Source of the DNA: JBHGBM01 sp041946965
GTDB lineage: Bacteria; Acidobacteriota; Terriglobia; Bryobacterales; Bryobacteraceae
Assembly: GCA_041946965.1 (NCBI GenBank)
Contig: JBHGBM010000107.1
Coordinates: forward strand, 1-16,242
Direction of reading: 5' to 3'
Length of the DNA: 16,242 nt
Numbering within the stretch: the first letter of the stretch is position 1; every line of letters starts with the position of its first letter. The notes below the pieces were generated by a model. It searched no databases, was not told the DNA's origin, and was given only the letters and a program-made list of their open reading frames with translations. The position numbers were made by a program, and so were the translations under genes. This document shows, piece by piece, positions 7,223 to 14,569 of the stretch.

Positions 7223-7694
7223 TGCCTGCTGCTGCTTGCATCGATCGCCGCATCCTTTCGTGTCCCGGCGTTCCTGAGGGCTGGCGCGATTCTCCTTGTC
7301 GTGCTGTTTTCATTCAGTCTCGCCACTCTGGCCGGGACGCTGCTCAAAGAAGTTCTGGGACGGCCGCGCCCGATAGCCGAGCTTGCGGGACAGCTCAACG
7401 CCGCCGTCCGGCACGGCAGTCGTCCCGGCCGGCTCCGTTGCCGTGCGCCTCGTCAAGCTGGCGCTGCTGCTCGTCGCGAGTCTCGTCTGCTATTCGCGCA
7501 TCGTGCTGGGCGCCCACTACTTGAGCGACGTCCTGGCCGGCGCCGCGGTGGCCTTTGCCAGCGTCCCTGTCGCCGTGGCGGTGGCGAACGCTATCTACGC
7601 TCGAGGAAAGGTCACACCTGAGAAGCTGAATACGGTGGTCAAAAGGTTGACGGTCGTCCTGCTCGCCCTGATGCTTGGTCTGCCCTTCCTCTGA
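7223..7694 (+). pseudogene. Frameshifted and shortened PAP2-family phosphatase
   Basis: PAP2 phosphatases have three motifs: KX6RP, PSGH and SRX5HX3D. Here the first (KEVLGRPRP, about 7345-7372) follows a hydrophobic segment in one frame. PSG(T)A (about 7398-7412) and SRIVLGAHYLSD (about 7494-7529), followed by a membrane helix and tail, are in another frame. A frameshift must therefore lie between about 7373 and 7398. The catalytic His of PSGH is Thr, and only about 27 residues separate motif 2 from motif 3, against some 40-50 usually, so an internal deletion is also likely. No proper start or ribosome site remains; the first frame opens right after a TGA at 7220. It was once an integral-membrane lipid- or polyprenyl-phosphate phosphatase and is now dead. 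Confidence 0.7.
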
Positions 7695-7815
7695 CGCCGC
7701 CCTGTCCTACTCGGTCTTCTACGAACAGTCCCCCGAAGGCGGTCCGTGGCCTCGGTCCCGGCATTGCCTTGGGCTGGGGCCGGTTAAACAGTCCGGCAGC
7801 ACGGCGCAGCGCAGG
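7695..7815. other. Intergenic stretch between convergent ends
   Basis: This 121-bp gap separates the PAP2 remnant and the end of the minus-strand esterase. I see no convincing gene, no promoter and no strong terminator hairpin. Confidence 0.5.
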
Positions 7816-9579
7816 CTATCTGTAGTTCTCGACGAACCGGATCGCCTCGGCCTCGTCCCGCGCAACCCGGAGATCTCGCGGCTGGGCCGGCTCCCAATCC
7901 CCGTTGATCGGATTCAGCACGATCCCCGGGGTGCGCGCCAGCAGGCGCGGAATGTCCGCGTACCGCAGGCCGTTGAACGGAACCATGTACAGCGGGATCT
8001 CGCGGTCAAGCGTCTCCCGTTCCCCCTGGCGCAACTGGTAGGATAGCGCCAGCGACTTCGGCCGCTCCAGGAAATCGCGGAAACTCACGAAGCAATCGCG
8101 CAGCAGGAACCACCGCAGCCGCGCGTCGTTGATCGCGAATGCCGCCGCGAGCCCCGCTTCCGGTCCTGCGGCATAAACCGCACCCGCCCGCCGCTGGCGC
8201 ATGAAATCGAGCAACGCCGCAGCCTGCCGCCGCACGAACCAGTCGTCCAGCAGCAGACTGACCGCGCCCGCCCAGTTCATCTCCGCGCCCGAGGGCAACT
8301 CAAAGGGCGCAATGCTCCAGCCGCGCTTCCGCGCCGCGGCAACCACGGCGTCGCTTTCCCGCGCACCCACCGTGACCAGCACGCGGGAATCGGGCGAACC
8401 CGCCGTCTCGCCGAGCTTGGGCCACGGCCGCGCGCCCCCTATTCCCTCCGCGACCACCCGTACGGCGGCCACCATGCCCGGACCGGCGGGTTCTTTGCCC
8501 TGGAAGCAGCGCAGGTCATCGGAGGAGAGCGTTTCCGTCGCCGGCTCGGCGTATGGGCTGCCGTCGCCGGCGTCTTTCAGCCATTTCAAGAACCAGCCGT
8601 AAGCCGCCTCGCGTTTCTTCTGCTGGTAGCCGTGCCCCGCGGTCGCGTCCTCATAAAACCCGAACTTCTCCCGCACTCCCGCCGCGTGATACAGGGACCG
8701 CCCGTATGAGGCCACTTCCCGCACGCCGGCTATGGGAAAGCTCCGGTCCTCGACCGCGGCAATCACCAGCAGGGGCCGGGGCGCCGCCATGGCGATGAAC
8801 TCATGGTTGTTGGCGTAGCGTATGAGCCCGGGCACGAAGTGGCAGTGCTCGTTGGCGCGATACCAGTCGTGAGCGCGCGCGGCGGCGATCTGCTCGAAAA
8901 ACTCGGAAGTGCCCACCACCGGAACCGCCACGGCAATGCGGTCGTCAAGCGCCGTCGTGATCCAGGTGTTGTAACCGCCGCCGGAGGCGCCCGTCATCCC
9001 GACGCGCCGCGGGTCCACCTCCGGCCGCGCCAGCAGAATCCGCAGCGCCGCCTGCGTCTCATACTCCGCGAAGCCCTGCTGCGCGATGCCTGCCAGCAAC
9101 CCCTCCACCCGGCGGTGGTCGCGCGAGGAGACGCCCCGTTCGCCCTGTCCGAATGGGTCGAAGCTCATCACCACAAACCCCAGGCGCGCCATGTTGATGC
9201 AGAACGTCTGAAAATCGGGCCGCGCCTTGGAATCCGCCCACCAGTGGCCGCAGTAGAACAGCACCGCGGGCGCGCGGCCTTTCAGGTCATCGGGGATGTA
9301 GAGGTGCGCGGCCACCGGCGTACCCGGCAGCGACTCGTACACGAGTTTTTCGATGCGGAAACCCTGCCGCCGCAGCGTACCCGCGGTCTTCACACCCGGG
9401 GCCGGAAGAGGCAGCAGGCGGAAGCCGAGGGAGGCCTCCAGCTTGCGCCGGAGTTCGGGGCGCGCGCGGTTCGCTTCGGCCAGAGTGCGCGCGTGCGGGA
9501 TGGCGGCCAGGGCGCGGGCGGCCTCCTTTTGCAGGTCGTCAAGCGCGCCGGCCAGCAGAACCAAACAGAGGGTCAGCAT
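7816..9579 (-). CDS. Secreted alpha/beta-hydrolase, acetylxylan esterase-like
   Basis: The 587-residue product has a short hydrophobic signal-like N-terminus (MLTLCLVLLAGAL). The alpha/beta-hydrolase domain (about 70-335) has an inferred Ser199-Asp278-His316 triad in GASGGG, AVEDRSFP and AGHGYQ. The FDPFGQGERG block and the ALDDRI segment after the Ser are as in acetylxylan-esterase/dienelactone-hydrolase-like proteins of acidobacteria and planctomycetes. The likely job is removal of acyl groups from plant or microbial glycans outside the cytoplasm. A C-terminal half (about 345-587) with a beta/alpha look (VLVTVG, GAVYAAGPEAGLAAAFA) but no GxSxG may be a degenerate second hydrolase domain. 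The ATG at 9577-9579 is the only sensible start because TAA lies in frame shortly upstream. It has no clear ribosome site and is 20 bp from the divergent gene at 9600. Confidence 0.8.
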   Translation of the reverse strand: MLTLCLVLLAGALDDLQKEAARALAAIPHARTLAEANRARPELRRKLEASLGFRLLPLPAPGVKTAGTLRRQGFRIEKLVYESLPGTPVAAHLYIPDDLKGRAPAVLFYCGHWWADSKARPDFQTFCINMARLGFVVMSFDPFGQGERGVSSRDHRRVEGLLAGIAQQGFAEYETQAALRILLARPEVDPRRVGMTGASGGGYNTWITTALDDRIAVAVPVVGTSEFFEQIAAARAHDWYRANEHCHFVPGLIRYANNHEFIAMAAPRPLLVIAAVEDRSFPIAGVREVASYGRSLYHAAGVREKFGFYEDATAGHGYQQKKREAAYGWFLKWLKDAGDGSPYAEPATETLSSDDLRCFQGKEPAGPGMVAAVRVVAEGIGGARPWPKLGETAGSPDSRVLVTVGARESDAVVAAARKRGWSIAPFELPSGAEMNWAGAVSLLLDDWFVRRQAAALLDFMRQRRAGAVYAAGPEAGLAAAFAINDARLRWFLLRDCFVSFRDFLERPKSLALSYQLRQGERETLDREIPLYMVPFNGLRYADIPRLLARTPGIVLNPINGDWEPAQPRDLRVARDEAEAIRFVENYR

Positions 9580-9599
9580 TCCGGCTAAGATTGGATTTT

Positions 9600-11594
9600 A
9601 TGCGACTCGCAGCTTTCGCGCTAGCCCTATGTCTATGGCCCTGCGCGGCCGCGGACCTGGTGCGGGACGACTTCTCGGCCCTGCCCGCCGGCTGGACCAG
9701 TTTTCCGGTCGGCATCCTCAACGGCGCCATCCAGGAATATCACTATTTGCCCCACCGCGGCGTGGACCTCGGCCGCTGGGAGAATCCCATCTGCCATCTC
9801 GACGCCTGGCTCGTTGGCGACGAGGAGGGCCGCACCTACATGGAGCAGCACGTGATGAAGGGCGCCATCCGGCAGTACACCGAGCCGCTGCTCATCACGG
9901 GCGATCCGGAGTGGAGCGACTACACCGTGGAGGCGCAGGTGCGCCCGCTGTCTCTTAACGACGCCGCCGGCGTGCTCTTCCGCTACCGCACCAACCGCCA
10001 CTACTACATGTTCGTGATGGAGAACGGCAGGCGCGTGCGGCTCGCCCTGCGGCGTCCGCTGGACACCGCCTTCCGGGTTCCCGAGTGGAAGGACCTGGGC
10101 AGCGCCGCTTTCGCCTACGACACCACGCGCTACTACACGGTTAAGGTCGAGAACCAGGGTCCGCGCATGCGCGCGTACGTCGACGGCAAGCTGCTGCTCG
10201 AAGCCGGCGACGGCGAAATCCTGAAGGGCAAGACCGGCCTGTTCGCCACTGCGCCGGCGCGCTACCGTGCCTTCGCGGCCACGGTGGCCGATGCCGGCCC
10301 GATCCAGTCGCGCATCCGGGCGCGGGAGGCCGAACTCGAGCGCCTGCGCGCCGCCAACCCGCGCCCCAAGCTCTGGAAGAAGTTTGACACGCCGCGTTAC
10401 GGCGCCGGCCGCAACGTGCGTTTCGGCGACCTCGACGGCGACGGCCGTCTCGACATGCTGATCGCGCAGAACGTCCCGCATGTGCGCGGCGATGCTTTCG
10501 ACGCCATCAGTTGCCTCACCGCGGTCACGCTCGATGGCAAAGTGCTCTGGCAATCCGGCCGCCCCGATCCGCGCAACGGGTTGCTCACCAACGACACGCC
10601 TTTCCAGGTCCACGACCTCGACGGCGACGGCCGCAACGAAGTCCTCGTCATCCGCGATTTTCAGATCCAGGTGCTCGAGGGCCGCACCGGCCAGGTGCGC
10701 CGCCGGGTGTGGATGCCGCGCGCGCCGGAGGACAAGGAGCGTCCCTACGAGCTTGCCAACGGCGACTCCATCGCGTTTCTCAACGGCCGCAACGACATTC
10801 TCATCAAGGACCGCTATACGCATTTCTGGGTCTATAACAAGAATCTCGAACTGCTGTGGACCGGCACGGGGCAGACCGGACACTACCCGTATCCCTTTGG
10901 CGACCTGTTCGCTATCGGCTATGCGCTGTGGAACGCGGGCGGCAAGCAGATCTGGAGCCATGACGCCGAGCTTAAGGATCACGCCGATGCCGTCATGATC
11001 GGCAACCTCTCGCCCGATCCGAAAGCGGAGCCGCGCGTCTACGCCAGCGGCAGCGACGAGGGCTTTCTCATGTTCGACCGCGCGGGCAAGCTGCTCAAGC
11101 ACGTACGCGTGGGCCACAATCAGAGCCCGGCCATCGGCAAGTTCCGCGCCGACGTGCCGGGGCTTCAGTACATGACCGTGAACTTCTGGCGCAATCCCGG
11201 CATCGTCACGCTGTTCGATTGGGACGGCAACATCCTGGAGCAGCAGGAGCCGATTCATAGCGGCAGCCCCATGCTGCCGGTCAACTGGCGCGGCGACGGC
11301 CAGGAGTTTGTGCTGCTTTCCGGCAACATCCGGGAGGGCGGCATGATCGACGGGCGCCTGCGCCGCGTGGTGATGTTCCCCGACGACGGCCATCCCGACC
11401 TCGCCGCCAACGTGCTCGATCTGACCGGCGACGCGCGCGACGAGATCGTGCTCTGGGACGAGAAGCGCGTCTGGATCTACACCCAGGACCGCCCCTTCTC
11501 CGGCAAGCGTATTTATGCTCCCGTGCGCAGCCCGGATTGGAACGAGTCCAACTATCGCGTCAACGTTTCATACCCGAACTGGAAGGAAAATTGA
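9600..11594 (+). CDS. Secreted LamG/DUF1080-like plus FG-GAP repeat protein
   Basis: The 664-residue product has a signal peptide (MRLAAFALALCLWPCAAA). A concanavalin A-like jelly-roll follows at about 20-240 (SDYTVEAQVRP, GVLFRYRTNRHYYMFVMENG, YYTVKVENQG..RAYVDGKLLLE, GKTGLFA). Then comes an FG-GAP/VCBS-type propeller with two clear Ca2+-loop motifs DLDGDGR (277-283 and 339-345). The C-terminal SPDWNESNYRVNVSYP is a recurrent ending in FG-GAP proteins linked to rhamnogalacturonan-lyase-like annotations, though lyase residues cannot be confirmed. The likely role is glycan binding or cleavage outside the cytoplasm. ATG 9600 is preferred over TTG 9591 because it puts Arg right before the hydrophobic core. 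It heads a three-gene unit with the lhgO-like gene and a second FG-GAP gene. Confidence 0.8.
   Translation: MRLAAFALALCLWPCAAADLVRDDFSALPAGWTSFPVGILNGAIQEYHYLPHRGVDLGRWENPICHLDAWLVGDEEGRTYMEQHVMKGAIRQYTEPLLITGDPEWSDYTVEAQVRPLSLNDAAGVLFRYRTNRHYYMFVMENGRRVRLALRRPLDTAFRVPEWKDLGSAAFAYDTTRYYTVKVENQGPRMRAYVDGKLLLEAGDGEILKGKTGLFATAPARYRAFAATVADAGPIQSRIRAREAELERLRAANPRPKLWKKFDTPRYGAGRNVRFGDLDGDGRLDMLIAQNVPHVRGDAFDAISCLTAVTLDGKVLWQSGRPDPRNGLLTNDTPFQVHDLDGDGRNEVLVIRDFQIQVLEGRTGQVRRRVWMPRAPEDKERPYELANGDSIAFLNGRNDILIKDRYTHFWVYNKNLELLWTGTGQTGHYPYPFGDLFAIGYALWNAGGKQIWSHDAELKDHADAVMIGNLSPDPKAEPRVYASGSDEGFLMFDRAGKLLKHVRVGHNQSPAIGKFRADVPGLQYMTVNFWRNPGIVTLFDWDGNILEQQEPIHSGSPMLPVNWRGDGQEFVLLSGNIREGGMIDGRLRRVVMFPDDGHPDLAANVLDLTGDARDEIVLWDEKRVWIYTQDRPFSGKRIYAPVRSPDWNESNYRVNVSYPNWKEN
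10428..10447 (+). repeat. 20-bp direct repeat, copy 1 (FG-GAP Ca2+ loop)
   Basis: The 20 bases encoding DLDGDGR in the first FG-GAP repeat are identical to those at 10614-10633. This is a protein-level repeat kept exact at the DNA level, so it could allow slippage or recombination between the two blades. Confidence 0.8.
10614..10633 (+). repeat. 20-bp direct repeat, copy 2 (FG-GAP Ca2+ loop)
   Basis: Exact second copy, 186 bp downstream of the first and in the same reading frame. It encodes the DLDGDGR loop of the next FG-GAP repeat. Confidence 0.8.
11581..11594 (+). promoter_or_regulatory. Coupled stop/TTG start with ribosome site for the lhgO-like gene
   Basis: GGAAGG (11581-11586), four A residues, then TTG (11591-11593), which overlaps the TGA stop (11592-11594) of the FG-GAP gene. 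The ribosome site lies within the last codons of the upstream gene, a classic arrangement for translational coupling. It decides the start: the frame opens further upstream at 11537, but the FAD-binding fold begins right after this TTG. Confidence 0.7.
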
Positions 11595-12781
11595 AAGACA
11601 TCGCAATCATCGGAGGCGGCATCGTAGGTCTTGCCACGGCCTACCGCCTGCAACAGGGACTCCCCGGAGCGGCGGTCACCGTTCTGGAGAAGGAACCCGG
11701 CGTGGGGCGGCACCAGACCGGCCACAACAGCGGCGTGCTTCACTGCGGCCTGTACTACAAGCCGGGTTCGGTGAAGGCGCGCATGGCCGTGAACGGCATC
11801 CGCTCCATGATCGAGTTCTGCCGCGAGCACGGCATTCCGCACGAAATCTGCGGCAAGCTGGTGGTCGCGGCGGATGAATCGGAGTTGCCGCGCATGCACG
11901 CGCTGTACGAGCGCGGCATCCAGAACGGGCTGCAAGGCATTCGGGTGCTCGGCCGCGAGGAGATGCGCGAGATCGAGCCGCACGTGGGCGGCGTGGCGGC
12001 GCTGCGAGTTCCGCAAGAAGGCATTGTCGATTACGCCAAAGTGTGTGAAGCCCTGGTGAGCGAAATCGAGCAGCGCGGCGGCCGCATCCGGACCTCGGCG
12101 CCCGTGCGCCGCATGCGGAGGCGCCAGTCCGCCTGGTTGCTCGAAACGCCGGCCGGCGACTTCGAGGCCGGCTTCGTCGTCAACTGCGCCGGCTTGCATT
12201 GCGATCGCGTAAGCCGGCTGGCGGGCGAAAAGCGCGCCGTGCGCATCGTGCCTTTCCGCGGGGAATATTACAAGATCCGTCCGGAGCGGCAAGGCCTGGT
12301 GCGGAACCTGATCTACCCGGTGCCGGACCCCAAGTTCCCGTTCCTCGGCGTGCATTTCACGCGCCTGATTTACGGCGGCGTCGAAGCGGGACCGAACGCC
12401 GTGCTCGCTTTCGCGCGCGAAGGTTACCGCAAGACCGATATCAACCTGGCGGATCTGTTCGACACGTTGTCCTACACCGGCGTGTGGCGGTTTCTGGCGC
12501 GCTACCCCGTGATGTGTTGGGAGGAGCTGCGCCGTTCCTTCAGCCGCCGCCTTTTCTGCGAGTCCTTGCAGCGCCTGGTGCCGGATATACGGGAAGACGA
12601 CCTCGCGCCCGGCGGCGCGGGAGTGCGCGCACAGGCCATCGAGCGCACCGGCGAGCTGGTGCAGGACTTCCGCTTCGCGTACGGCCCGGGCGTGCTGCAC
12701 GTGTTGAACGCGCCCAGTCCCGGCGCCACCGCGTCGCTCGCCATCGGCGAGGAGATCGCCGGCAAAGTTGCGGCCGCATGA
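11591..12781 (+). CDS. lhgO: L-2-hydroxyglutarate oxidase/dehydrogenase-like flavoprotein
   Basis: The 396-residue product is an FAD-dependent oxidoreductase of the LhgO/L2HGDH group, which oxidises L-2-hydroxyglutarate to 2-oxoglutarate and passes electrons to quinone or oxygen. The dinucleotide fold is at the N-terminus (IIGGGIVGLATAYRL), followed by the group hallmarks HNSGVLHCGLYYKPGS, CGKLVVA, VNCAGLHCDRV, VPFRGEYYKIRP, PDPKFPFLGVHFTR, GPNAVLAFAREGY and GVRAQAI. The length matches the family (about 400). There is no signal peptide, so it is cytosolic or on the inner face of the membrane. It starts with TTG overlapping the upstream stop and ends in an ATGA overlap with the next gene. Both neighbours are FG-GAP proteins with apparent signals, an odd setting for a housekeeping oxidase, so a related 2-hydroxy acid from glycan breakdown may be the true substrate. 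Confidence 0.9.
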   Translation: MKDIAIIGGGIVGLATAYRLQQGLPGAAVTVLEKEPGVGRHQTGHNSGVLHCGLYYKPGSVKARMAVNGIRSMIEFCREHGIPHEICGKLVVAADESELPRMHALYERGIQNGLQGIRVLGREEMREIEPHVGGVAALRVPQEGIVDYAKVCEALVSEIEQRGGRIRTSAPVRRMRRRQSAWLLETPAGDFEAGFVVNCAGLHCDRVSRLAGEKRAVRIVPFRGEYYKIRPERQGLVRNLIYPVPDPKFPFLGVHFTRLIYGGVEAGPNAVLAFAREGYRKTDINLADLFDTLSYTGVWRFLARYPVMCWEELRRSFSRRLFCESLQRLVPDIREDDLAPGGAGVRAQAIERTGELVQDFRFAYGPGVLHVLNAPSPGATASLAIGEEIAGKVAAA

Positions 12782-13830
12782 CGTTCCTTCTGGCGCTCGC
12801 CTTCGCCGAAACCATCGTGGCCACCGGCTTGAAGCTCGGCTATCAGCTCGTGGCCGCGGACCTCAACCGCGACGGCCGGCCCGACCTGATCGCGGTGGAC
12901 GAGCGCGCCACCGAACTAGCCTGGTACGAGAACCCCTCCTGGCAGCGCCACGTGCTGATTGCGAACGCGCCCCGCACCATCAACCTGGACGTTTACGACT
13001 ACGATGGCGACGGCATCCCCGAAATCGCCATGGGCCACAACTTCGAGCCCAAGCCCGAGCGCAGCACCGGCAACGTGCTCATTCTGAAGAGCGGCCCCGA
13101 CCCCCGCCAGCCCTGGACCGCGCGCGAAATCGACCGGGTGCCCACCGTCCACCGGCTGCGCTGGATCGACCTGGAAGGCCGCGGCAGGAAAGTGCTGCTG
13201 GCGGCGCCCATGACCGGTCCGGAGAACGTGCCCGTCTATCTCTACCGCCCCGGGGAGTGGCGGCGCACCGTGTTCACCACCCTGCCACGCGGCATCCTGC
13301 ACAGCATCACGCCCGTACGCTGGCGGGGCCGCGGCGAGCAGCTCATGATCGCGGATTTCGAAGGCATCCGGGTGCTGCTGCCGGAGGGCCCGCTGCGGAT
13401 CTCGAAGGGCGATCCGCGCCCCTGCCCGCAGTGCGGCACGAGCGAGGTGCGGCTCGGCCGTCTCGGCAGGCGGCGCTTCATCGCCGCCATCGAGCCATGG
13501 CATGGCAACTCGGTGGCCGTTTACACCCAGGCCGGCAAAGAGTGGAAACGGAACGTGATCGAAGACGCCATGGTGAACGCACATGCACTCGCGGTGGCGG
13601 ATCTGGATGGCGACGGCCGCGACGAAATCGTCGCCGGCTTCCGCGGCAAGGGCTATCAGCTTTATCTGTTCACTGCGGACCGCTCCGGCGAGCGCTGGAC
13701 GCGCAGAACGGTGGACGCCGCCATGGCCGCGGCCGATTGCAGAATCCTCGACTTCGACGGCGACCGCCGCCCCGATATCGCCTGCGTGGGCGCTTCCACC
13801 GGAAACGTGAAATTGTATTCCGTTAAGTAG
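12778..13830 (+). CDS. Exported FG-GAP/VCBS beta-propeller protein
   Basis: The 350-residue product is made almost wholly of FG-GAP/VCBS-type repeats. Asp-rich Ca2+-binding loops are at residues 28 (DLNRDGRPD), 74 (DYDGDGIPE), 275 (DLDGDGRDE) and 325 (DFDGDRRPD), with weaker repeats between, consistent with a seven-blade integrin-like propeller. The N-terminus MTFLLALAFAETIVA is hydrophobic but lacks a basic residue, so it is a weak signal peptide. A single CPQC pair (Cys216/Cys219) may be a disulfide or metal site. ATG 12778 overlaps the lhgO stop as ATGA, so translation is coupled. Its 3' end overlaps the minus-strand AlkD-like gene by 8 bp. The likely role is binding rather than catalysis. 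Confidence 0.8.
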   Translation: MTFLLALAFAETIVATGLKLGYQLVAADLNRDGRPDLIAVDERATELAWYENPSWQRHVLIANAPRTINLDVYDYDGDGIPEIAMGHNFEPKPERSTGNVLILKSGPDPRQPWTAREIDRVPTVHRLRWIDLEGRGRKVLLAAPMTGPENVPVYLYRPGEWRRTVFTTLPRGILHSITPVRWRGRGEQLMIADFEGIRVLLPEGPLRISKGDPRPCPQCGTSEVRLGRLGRRRFIAAIEPWHGNSVAVYTQAGKEWKRNVIEDAMVNAHALAVADLDGDGRDEIVAGFRGKGYQLYLFTADRSGERWTRRTVDAAMAAADCRILDFDGDRRPDIACVGASTGNVKLYSVK

Positions 13831-14560
13831 TGGAAGCGCGGCGGGCGCGGCGGAAACGGTCGCGCTGCGCGGGCGTCATCTTCTCCGTGGCGTACTGGAA
13901 GATCACGCGCGGAGCGGTGTCTTTGTATTGCACCAGGAAGGCCTCCACCGGCGCCGGCTCTTTCTTCCACGCCTCGCGCAGAAACCAGCCCACTCCCTGC
14001 TGCACCACTTTTTCCGGGTCCATCATCAGCGGACGCAGAAATTCGAGGAAGCGGTGAACCGGCGTAGAGGTCTTCAGCAAGCCCAGCATGGAGACCGGCA
14101 CGCAGCGCCTCTGGTACTTCAGCTTGGACGCGCGCCATCCCGCGAAAGCTTCCATCTCGATCGCGCCCCGCTCGAGCAGGGGCGCGGTAATCTGACCCGC
14201 CAAAACATCCGTTTCCGCCCAGTTGCTGATGCCCGCGCGAAAGAAACGAGCGAGCGCGGAAACGCTCGTTTCGCCGAGCGCCGCGGCGAACGCGATAGCC
14301 AGCATGGCCTCTTCGTACTTCCCGCCGCCGATGAGCAGTTCGCCCGCCTTGATAAAGCCGGGCCGGCCCAGTCCGGAGTAACGCTCCAACCACTCCCGCT
14401 TCTTCGTGCTCCACATGGGATCGTCCTTGTCGATCCCCCAGGCGTCATATCCTTCCGTGAAGAAGCGGGCGTAGCGTTGCACCTGCTTGGGGTTCTGGTT
14501 GGCGCGGCAATGCGCGCGCACCTCGGCCACCAGTTGTTCCGCCGCTTTCAAATCGGGCAT
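13823..14560 (-). CDS. AlkD-like DNA alkylation repair glycosylase
   Basis: The 245-residue product is an all-helical HEAT-like-repeat protein of the AlkC/AlkD superfamily, which removes bulky or cationic alkylated bases without flipping them. Trp114, Asp118, Arg151/152 and Trp192 (SNWAETD, YQRRC, GVGWFLREAWKK) match the W-x3-D, R and W positions known from Bacillus cereus AlkD (W109, D113, R148, W187), with almost the same spacing. The GWxLRExxKxxP motif is diagnostic. ATG 14560 is chosen over the upstream 14581 start because AGGAGA (14569-14564) lies 3 nt before it. That ribosome site overlaps the stop of the heparinase-like gene, so the gene is translated as the second cistron of that unit. 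It is cytosolic. Confidence 0.85.
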   Translation of the reverse strand: MPDLKAAEQLVAEVRAHCRANQNPKQVQRYARFFTEGYDAWGIDKDDPMWSTKKREWLERYSGLGRPGFIKAGELLIGGGKYEEAMLAIAFAAALGETSVSALARFFRAGISNWAETDVLAGQITAPLLERGAIEMEAFAGWRASKLKYQRRCVPVSMLGLLKTSTPVHRFLEFLRPLMMDPEKVVQQGVGWFLREAWKKEPAPVEAFLVQYKDTAPRVIFQYATEKMTPAQRDRFRRARRASTT

Positions 14561-14563
14561 AGC

Positions 14564-14569
14564 TCTCCT
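14564..14569 (-). promoter_or_regulatory. Ribosome binding site of the AlkD-like gene
   Basis: AGGAGA on the minus strand, 3 nt before ATG 14560, shares bases with the TAG stop (14570-14568) of the preceding heparinase-like gene. It settles the start codon and suggests translational coupling. Confidence 0.65.

Noticed and set aside
7675..8046. Plus-strand open frame after the PAP2 remnant
   Set aside because: It has no motif or ribosome site, and most of it is antisense to the esterase gene.
9633..11393. Minus-strand open frame of 586 codons opposite the FG-GAP gene
   Set aside because: Low-complexity His/Val/Ala/Asp composition and no motifs. The plus strand has a signal peptide and FG-GAP motifs.
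11552..12700. Minus-strand open frame of 382 codons opposite lhgO
   Set aside because: The plus strand holds an unmistakable LhgO protein. The reverse frame is a shadow.
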